Shown piece by piece: positions 59,148-64,000 of a DNA stretch of 64,000 nucleotides (positions are counted from its first letter, which is position 1; every line of letters starts with the position of its first letter). The translations under genes were made by a program, and so were the position numbers. The notes under the pieces were generated by a model. It was not told where the DNA came from and did not search any database. It worked only from the letters and a program-made list of their open reading frames with translations. Source of the DNA: Pseudocitrobacter sp913778145 (GTDB lineage: Bacteria > Pseudomonadota > Gammaproteobacteria > Enterobacterales > Enterobacteriaceae). The stretch covers positions 248,001-312,000 of the forward strand of contig JALNTX010000002.1 of assembly GCA_035726825.1 (NCBI GenBank), read 5' to 3'.

Positions 59148-59393
59148 ATGCGCATTGAAGTGACTATTGCTAAAACCACAACCCTCCCCGCTGGCGCACT
59201 TGACGCACTGGCGGGTGAACTCTCCCGACGAATTAACAATCAGTTTCCGGATAGCGGCGGCACCGTTTCGGTACGCTACGCATCGGCAAATAACCTTTCG
59301 GTTATCGGTGGTATTAAAGAAGACAAAGACCGCATCAGCGAAATTCTCCAGGAGACATGGGAAAGCGCGGATGACTGGTTTACTGCCGATTAA
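59148..59393 (+). CDS. dinI: DinI, DNA-damage-inducible modulator of RecA
   Basis: The 81-residue protein has the E. coli length, starts MRIEVTIAKTTTLPAGALDA and ends in the acidic helix ESADDWFTAD that mimics DNA and binds RecA. It stabilises RecA filaments and restrains LexA/UmuD cleavage late in the SOS response. A GGGGGC ribosome site precedes the ATG; the LexA box is directly upstream and a terminator downstream. Confidence 0.97.
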   Translation: MRIEVTIAKTTTLPAGALDALAGELSRRINNQFPDSGGTVSVRYASANNLSVIGGIKEDKDRISEILQETWESADDWFTAD

Positions 59394-59416
59394 TTTGCTC
59401 CCCCATTGTGTTCTTT

Positions 59417-59438
59417 GCCGGGTCGCCCCGGCTTTTTT
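59417..59438 (+). terminator. intrinsic terminator after dinI
   Basis: GCCGGG and CCCGGC form a 6-bp GC stem with a 4-base loop, followed by TTTTTTA, 24 bases after the dinI stop. Confidence 0.9.
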
Positions 59439-59587
59439 ATTTCCTCTCTCCCCGCTCATTTTGGTCCTATTCTGATTCCATTAAAAACACATAAGCCAGA
59501 ATGATGATTTATTGCGCAACAAAACCTGTATTTTAGGAATTTGTGTTGCATTTTATAGAAATTCTCGAATATTAAGTAAGTTGTTGG

Positions 59588-59593
59588 TATACT
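59588..59593 (+). promoter_or_regulatory. candidate -10 element for bssS
   Basis: TATACT lies 74 bases before the bssS start in an AT-rich stretch (59460-59666). No convincing -35 hexamer is found 16-18 bases upstream. It is only a candidate; the remainder of the 273-base dinI-bssS gap shows no gene. Confidence 0.4.
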
Positions 59594-59666
59594 GAAAAAG
59601 CTTCGAAAAAAACCTGCATTGAACCTCGAGAGTTGTTGCCTTTTAACAAAGATATAAGGGGTTATG

Positions 59667-59921
59667 ATGGAAAAGAATAATGAAGTCATCCAGACCCATC
59701 CCCTCGTCGGATGGGACATCAGCACCGTTGATAGCTACGATGCGCTGATGCTGCGCCTGCACTACCAAGACCCCAATGAATCGAGCAAGAAAGAAGCTGA
59801 AATAGGTCAAACGCTTTGGTTGACTACCGATGTCGCTCGTCAATTTATTTCTATATTAGAGGCGGGCATCGCCAAAATTGAATCCGGCGATTACCAGGCG
59901 AATGAGTATCGCAGGCATTAA
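59667..59921 (+). CDS. bssS: BssS, biofilm regulator
   Basis: The second of two adjacent ATGs gives MEKNNEVIQTHPLVGWDIST and 84 residues, as in E. coli, with an AAGGGG ribosome site 5 bases away; the first ATG is too close. The C-terminus VARQFISILEAGIAKIESGD is conserved. BssS (YceP) affects biofilm formation through indole and AI-2 signalling in E. coli; the biochemical activity is unknown. A terminator follows. Confidence 0.95.
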   Translation: MEKNNEVIQTHPLVGWDISTVDSYDALMLRLHYQDPNESSKKEAEIGQTLWLTTDVARQFISILEAGIAKIESGDYQANEYRRH

Positions 59922-59945
59922 TGCTGATACGAATAATTATCAAAC

Positions 59946-59972
59946 AGGCACCTTAGGGTGCCTTCTTTATTT
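59946..59972 (+). terminator. intrinsic terminator after bssS
   Basis: AGGCACC and GGTGCCT form a 7-bp stem with loop TTAG, followed by TCTTTATTTTC, 24 bases after the bssS stop. Confidence 0.82.
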
Positions 59973-60017
59973 TCAGACTTGTATCAGGCTGGCTTGTTAA
60001 TTACCCTGCTATACACG

Positions 60018-60127
60018 TCATCATTTAAGCTGTCTCTGCGTTGGCTGCGCTCGCTCACCCGAATCACTTACATGAGTAAGCTCATCGGGACTTGCTCACT
60101 TGCCGCCTTGATACAGCTTTAATGATT
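60018..60127. repeat. ERIC (IRU) element between bssS and solA
   Basis: This imperfect palindrome has ERIC core parts GCGTTGGCTGCGCTCGCTCA, CCGAATCACTTACATGAGTA and CTTGCTCACTTGCCGCCTTG. Its ends are inverted (TCATTTAAGCTGT and ACAGCTTTAATGA), which marks its borders well. It occupies most of the 269-base bssS-solA gap and lies 63 bases before solA, so it may be in the solA leader. Confidence 0.88.
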
Positions 60128-60190
60128 TTGTGTATAAGTATCATCCTGCACGCTGATGCGGCTTTTCAAAAAATAATTCCAGGAAGCGCT

Positions 60191-61309
60191 ATGCAATATG
60201 ACTTAATCATTGTCGGCAGTGGCTCCGTTGGGGCGGCGGCCGGATACTACGCTCGCAAAGCGGGCCTTAATGTCCTGATGACCGATGCCCACATGCCGCC
60301 ACATACCGAAGGCAGCCACCATGGCGATACGCGTTTGATTCGCCACGCGTATGGTGAAGGCGAAAAATATGTCCCGCTTGTGCTGCGCGCGCAGCAACTG
60401 TGGGATGAGCTGGCAGCCCTTAGCGGTGAAGACCTGTTTGAACGTAGCGGCGTGGTGAACCTCGGCCCTGCAGATTCCACTTTTCTCTCTACCGTGGCGC
60501 TGAGCGCGGAAAAATTTGGCCTTGATGTTGAGCGACTGGATGCCGCTGGCGTGATGGCTCGCTGGCCGGAAATTCAGGTGCCCGATGACTATCAGGCCAT
60601 TTTTGAGCCAGCATCCGGCGTGCTGAAAAGCGAGCTGGCGGTCAAGACTCTGATCGCGCTGGCAAAGGAAGCAGGTTGCGCGCAGCTCTTCAATTGCCCT
60701 GTTACCGCCATTGAACATCACGCTGACGGGGTGGCGATAGAAACATCAGAAGGCCGTTTTGAAGGGAAGAAACTGCTGCTCAGCGCCGGTACCTGGGCCA
60801 AGCAGCTGTACCCGCAATTGCCAATACAACCTGTTCGTAAAGTGTTTGCCTGGTTCCAGGCCGATGGCCGCTATAGCCGCAAAAACAACTTCCCGGCGTT
60901 TACGGGTGAATTGCCTAACGGCGACCAGTTCTACGGTTTCCCGGCAGTCGAGAATGAACTTAAAATCGGCAAGCATAACGGCGGTCAGCCTATCAATACG
61001 CCGCAGGGGCGCAAACCGTTCGGTACCGTCGCCACCGATGGCTCTGAGGCGTTCAGCTTCCTGCGTAATATTCTGCCCGGTATTGGCGGCTGTTTGCACG
61101 GCGCAGCCTGTACCTATGACAACACAGCGGATGAAGACTTTATTATCGATACGCTGCCCGGTCAGCCAAATACCTTGCTGATTGGCGGATTGAGCGGTCA
61201 TGGGTTTAAGTTTGCGACCGTGCTGGGGGAAATTGCCACGCGATTCGCGCAGTCACAGCCAGAAACCTTTAACCTGGCGCCCTTCTCGCTGTCCCGTTTT
61301 GACGATTGA
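60191..61309 (+). CDS. solA: SolA, N-methyltryptophan/sarcosine oxidase
   Basis: MQYDLIIVGSGSVGAAAGYY gives 372 residues, the E. coli length, preceded by AGGAAGCGCT; the start at 60092 lies in the ERIC element. The FAD-binding GxGxxG motif is at 10-15, SHHGDTRLIRHAYGEG follows, and the Cys of GAACTYDN (about 308) is the likely covalent FAD site. It oxidatively demethylates N-methyl-L-tryptophan and other N-methyl amino acids to formaldehyde, amino acid and H2O2. Confidence 0.96.
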   Translation: MQYDLIIVGSGSVGAAAGYYARKAGLNVLMTDAHMPPHTEGSHHGDTRLIRHAYGEGEKYVPLVLRAQQLWDELAALSGEDLFERSGVVNLGPADSTFLSTVALSAEKFGLDVERLDAAGVMARWPEIQVPDDYQAIFEPASGVLKSELAVKTLIALAKEAGCAQLFNCPVTAIEHHADGVAIETSEGRFEGKKLLLSAGTWAKQLYPQLPIQPVRKVFAWFQADGRYSRKNNFPAFTGELPNGDQFYGFPAVENELKIGKHNGGQPINTPQGRKPFGTVATDGSEAFSFLRNILPGIGGCLHGAACTYDNTADEDFIIDTLPGQPNTLLIGGLSGHGFKFATVLGEIATRFAQSQPETFNLAPFSLSRFDD

Positions 61310-61319
61310 TGGGTAGGTT

Positions 61320-61396
61320 TGCCTGATGGCGTTGCGCTTATCAGGCCTACATTCGAATCCAATTGTAGGTCAGGTAAGCGCAGCGCCACCTGACAA
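61320..61396. repeat. BIME (paired REP units) between solA and yceO
   Basis: CCTGATGGCGTTGCGCTTAT CAGGCC and its inverted partner TGTAGGTCAGGTAAGCGCAG CGCCACCTGAC face each other around a short AT-rich linker. The pair makes a long hairpin just after solA and is a typical BIME. Confidence 0.85.
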
Positions 61397-61439
61397 AAAC
61401 ACAGGCACATACGATGATGTGCCTTTAAAGAGAACAACA

Positions 61440-61553
61440 ATGCAGCGTTTATATCACTATCTGGTCAACAACCTGCGCGAGCACTTTATGATTTACATCG
61501 CGCTCTGTCTGCTGCTGGCCCTGATCGACCTTATCTGGATCTTCTTCACCTGA
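61440..61553 (+). CDS. yceO: YceO-like small membrane protein
   Basis: A 37-residue protein starts MQRLYHYLVNNLREHFMIYI and has one hydrophobic helix (IYIALCLLLALIDLIWIFF). It resembles the C-terminal 37-38 residues of E. coli YceO (46 residues): RLLHYLINNIREHLMLY against RLYHYLVNNLREHFMIY. AAGAGAA is a fair ribosome site. It is probably an inner-membrane small protein of unknown role. It abuts the convergent trhO end with no gap. Confidence 0.8.
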   Translation: MQRLYHYLVNNLREHFMIYIALCLLLALIDLIWIFFT

Positions 61554-62603
61554 TCACTGAGGGTCAGGGATCCCCAGTTTAGTATTTAACCGACCGCGCG
61601 ATTTATTGAAAATCTTGTTGCCATTTTCACGTCCGGCGCGACGTTTACGCTGCTCTTCTTCCGGCAGTTTGTGCTCTTCCTGGCAGGCTTCGCTACAGCA
61701 ACCGTCAAATTTTTTAGCGCAGCCTGGGCACTGAATAAAGAGCAAATGGCAACCATCGTTCAGGCAATTGGTATGGCTGTCGCAGGCCGTACCGCACTGG
61801 TGACAATGGGCTATCACCTCATCGGAAATACGCTCTCCCATTCGCTCATCAAAAACAAAGTTTTTACCAATAAAACGTACAGGCAACCCCTGCTCGCGCG
61901 CGCGACGGGCATATTCAATAATACCGCCCTCAATGTGCCACACCTGCTTAAAGCCGTTATGTTTCATAAAGGCGCTCGCTTTTTCACAGCGGATGCCCCC
62001 GGTGCAGTACATCACAATTTTCTTGTCTTTATGCGCCTGCATCATCTCGACGGCTTTCGGTAGCTGATCGCGGAACGTATCTGCCGGGATCTCCATCGCA
62101 CGCTCGAAATGGCCGACTTCATACTCATAGTGGTTGCGCATATCGATAAACACCGCATCCGGGTCATCCAGCATCGCGTTCACTTCCGCCGCTTTTAAGT
62201 AAGCGCCGACGTCGCTGGCGTTAAACGTGGGGTCGTCAATACCGTCAGCCACGATGCGTTCGCGCACCTTCATGCGCAGTACCCAGAACGATTTACCGTC
62301 ATCATCCAGCGCGATGTTAAAGCGCAGCCCGTCCAGCGCAGGGTCAAAACCGTACAAAAGCTCACGCAGTGCATCGACATTGCTTGCGGGAACGCTAATT
62401 TGCGCATTGATGCCCTCATGGGCCAAATAAATGCGACCAAATACCTTCAATTCGGAAAGGGCGATATAAAGCGCATCGCGGGTCGCTTTCGGATTAACGA
62501 TACTGAAATACTTATAGAATGAGATTGTGGTGCGCGGCTCGGTTTCCGCGAGCATTTGCGCCTTCAGAGTCTCATTCGATATGCGGTTATGTAACACTGG
62601 CAT
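61554..62603 (-). CDS. trhO: TrhO, rhodanese-like tRNA uridine-34 hydroxylase
   Basis: The 349-residue protein (E. coli YceA, 350) has an N-terminal UPF0176 domain (about 15-110), a rhodanese domain (about 135-235) with the active Cys in MYCTGGIRCEKAS, and a Cys-rich C-terminal zinc-like region (CHQCGTACDSHTNC, CPGCAKKFDGCCSEAC). TrhO makes 5-hydroxyuridine at tRNA position 34 with oxygen. In E. coli yceI and yceJ lie between it and yceO; here they are absent. Confidence 0.96.
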   Translation of the reverse strand: MPVLHNRISNETLKAQMLAETEPRTTISFYKYFSIVNPKATRDALYIALSELKVFGRIYLAHEGINAQISVPASNVDALRELLYGFDPALDGLRFNIALDDDGKSFWVLRMKVRERIVADGIDDPTFNASDVGAYLKAAEVNAMLDDPDAVFIDMRNHYEYEVGHFERAMEIPADTFRDQLPKAVEMMQAHKDKKIVMYCTGGIRCEKASAFMKHNGFKQVWHIEGGIIEYARRAREQGLPVRFIGKNFVFDERMGERISDEVIAHCHQCGTACDSHTNCLNDGCHLLFIQCPGCAKKFDGCCSEACQEEHKLPEEEQRKRRAGRENGNKIFNKSRGRLNTKLGIPDPQ

Positions 62604-62825
62604 GGTGCTCTAATCCTGCAAAAGAGAATGAAATTTATAAGTCGAGCGGATGATATAGTAATCATCGATAATTTACATCCACACATTTTGCGCTACATTT
62701 GCTTCTTTATAAAAACATCATTTGAAACATTTGCACGAATTATCGACACTCGTACTCTGGTCAGGTTTGGCTGGCGGAAAAATAGTGCGACAATAGCGGA
62801 AGTGGCTCGATAAAACAGGAAAGAC

Positions 62826-63746
62826 ATGACCCAGTTACCCAAATTTACCGCGGCGTTGCTGCATCCACGTTACTGGCTAACCTGGCTGGGAATTGGCCTG
62901 CTGTGGCTGATCGTACAATTGCCCTACCCGATCTTATATCGTCTTGGTAACGCCATTGGGCGTGTGGCGATGCGTTTTATGAAGCGGCGCGCAAAAATAG
63001 CCTATCGCAATCTTGAGCTATGCTTCCCGCAAATGAGTGAAGCAGAGCGTCATCAGCACGTGGTGAAAAACTTTGAGTCGGTCGGTATGGGCCTGATGGA
63101 AACCGGGATGGCGTGGTTCTGGCCCGATCGTCGTATCGATCGCTGGACGGATGCCAGCGGCCTCGAGCACATCGCCGCGATGCAGGAACAAAAGCGTGGA
63201 ATTTTGCTGATCGGTATCCATTTTCTGACGCTGGAAATGGGTGCGCGCATGTTCGGCTTTTTCAACCCCGGCATTGGCGTCTATCGTCCGAACGACAACC
63301 CGGTTATCGATTTACTGCAAACCTGGGGGCGGATGCGTTCCAATAAATCGATGATTGACCGGAAAGATTTGAAAGGTATGATCCGCGCGCTGAAAAACGG
63401 TGAGATTGTCTGGTATGCCCCGGACCACGACTACGGCCCACGCGCCAGCGTCTTTGCGCCGTTGTTTGCCGTTGAGCAAGCTGCCACCACGTCGGGCACG
63501 TGGATGCTGGCACGCATGTCTAAAGCCAGTATTGTGCCATTTGTGCCGCGCCGTAAACCTGACGGAAAAGGCTATGAGCTGATTATCCTGGAGCCGGAAC
63601 TCTCTCCGCCGCTGGACGACGCAGAAACCACCGCTGCGTGGATGAATAAAATTGTTGAGAAGTGCATTATGATGGCGCCAGAGCAGTATATGTGGCTGCA
63701 CCGTCGCTTCAAGACGCGCCCGAAAGGCATGCCATCACGCTACTGA
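62826..63746 (+). CDS. lpxL: LpxL, Kdo2-lipid IVA lauroyltransferase
   Basis: The 306-residue inner-membrane acyltransferase has the E. coli length. One N-terminal membrane helix (WLGIGLLWLIVQLPYPILY) is followed by the catalytic HX4E motif His132/Glu137 (GIHFLTLE). It transfers laurate from acyl-ACP to Kdo2-lipid IVA during lipid A synthesis. AGGAAAGAC is a strong ribosome site. A GC-rich hairpin follows. Confidence 0.97.
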   Translation: MTQLPKFTAALLHPRYWLTWLGIGLLWLIVQLPYPILYRLGNAIGRVAMRFMKRRAKIAYRNLELCFPQMSEAERHQHVVKNFESVGMGLMETGMAWFWPDRRIDRWTDASGLEHIAAMQEQKRGILLIGIHFLTLEMGARMFGFFNPGIGVYRPNDNPVIDLLQTWGRMRSNKSMIDRKDLKGMIRALKNGEIVWYAPDHDYGPRASVFAPLFAVEQAATTSGTWMLARMSKASIVPFVPRRKPDGKGYELIILEPELSPPLDDAETTAAWMNKIVEKCIMMAPEQYMWLHRRFKTRPKGMPSRY

Positions 63747-63750
63747 ACCT

Positions 63751-63775
63751 TTCCGCAGCCCTTGTGGCTGCGGAA
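63751..63775. terminator. hairpin between lpxL and mdtG
   Basis: TTCCGCAGCC and GGCTGCGGAA form a 10-bp perfect stem with a 5-base loop, 4 bases after the lpxL stop. GCCCCCC, not a U-run, follows, so Rho-independent release is uncertain. Confidence 0.6.
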
Positions 63776-63862
63776 GCCCCCCATTGCAGTAACAATCACA
63801 CAAGCGCATAATTAGCAGGCTTATCGAATTCTCTGTTACTACCTGCTCACTTTTGGAATTTT

Positions 63863-64000
63863 ATGCCCGCTTCTGATGTTGATGCCCCCATAAACTGGAG
63901 ACGTAATCTTACCATCGCCTGGCTCGGCTGCTTTCTGACCGGCGCCGCATTCAGCCTGGTGATGCCTTTTCTCCCACTTTACGTCGAACAACTTGGCGTC
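63863..64000 (+). CDS. mdtG: MdtG, MFS multidrug transporter (N-terminal part only)
   Basis: The first 46 residues of an MFS exporter start MPASDVDAPINWRRNLTIAW and run into the first helix and AFSLVMPFLPLYVEQLGV, which matches E. coli MdtG (YceE) at the same place next to lpxL. The gene is cut by the window edge. E. coli MdtG gives resistance to fosfomycin and deoxycholate when overproduced and is in the Mar/Sox/Rob regulon. Confidence 0.93.
   Translation, partial: MPASDVDAPINWRRNLTIAWLGCFLTGAAFSLVMPFLPLYVEQLGV

Overview
The window is a piece of an enterobacterial (Enterobacteriaceae, gamma-proteobacteria) chromosome. Almost every gene has the length, motifs and order of its Escherichia coli K-12 counterpart, read in the opposite direction from potB (left edge) to mdtG (right edge). 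It is not E. coli itself: some E. coli genes are absent, four accessory genes sit between potD and cobB, three sit between rne and flgL, and ERIC and REP/BIME repeats lie between genes. I cannot name the genus from the sequence alone. There is no prophage, transposase, rRNA, tRNA or CRISPR array.

Layout. 1-2052: spermidine/putrescine ABC transporter (end of potB, potC, potD). 2112-7607: accessory genes, namely a secreted DUF4034-like protein, a GntR/UTRA regulator, a PTS EIIC permease and a GH3 beta-glucosidase. 7646-12591: cobB, nagK and the lipoprotein-release transporter lolCDE. 12891-17548: ycfT and mfd. 17666-19099: ptsG, with a conserved SgrS target. 19481-23751: ycfH-holB-tmk-mltG-pabC. 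23893-30383: the fatty acid/phospholipid cluster yceD-rpmF-plsX-fabH-fabD-fabG-acpP-fabF. 30526-36197: yceF, rluC, rne. 36240-40069: accessory LysR, MFS exporter and a GtrII-like membrane glycosyltransferase. 40351-51819: flagellar flgBCDEFGHIJKL (minus strand) and flgA, flgMN (plus strand). 51868-57885: murJ, mviM, yceH, rimJ, mdtH, yceB. 58030-64000: pyrC, dinI, bssS, solA, yceO, trhO, lpxL and the start of mdtG.

The genes group around envelope and growth functions. The fab/plsX/acpP block makes acyl chains and phosphatidic acid precursors, LpxL acylates lipid A, LolCDE exports lipoproteins, and MurJ and MltG act in peptidoglycan synthesis. RNase E, RluC and L32 belong to RNA metabolism. 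The flagellar block encodes rod, hook, rings and junction proteins with their timing factor FlgM, and two good sigma-28 promoters are visible (before flgM and before flgK). PtsG, NagK and the potD-side cassette handle sugars.

Points most worth a second look: the lone-EIIC plus cytoplasmic-GH3 cassette; two hairpins flanking rpmF that resemble type I-E CRISPR repeats; the AT-rich GtrII-like gene beside flgL; the absence between mfd and ptsG of the gene block that separates them in E. coli (ndh, nagZ, lpoB and others); and the missing grxB, yceI and yceJ.
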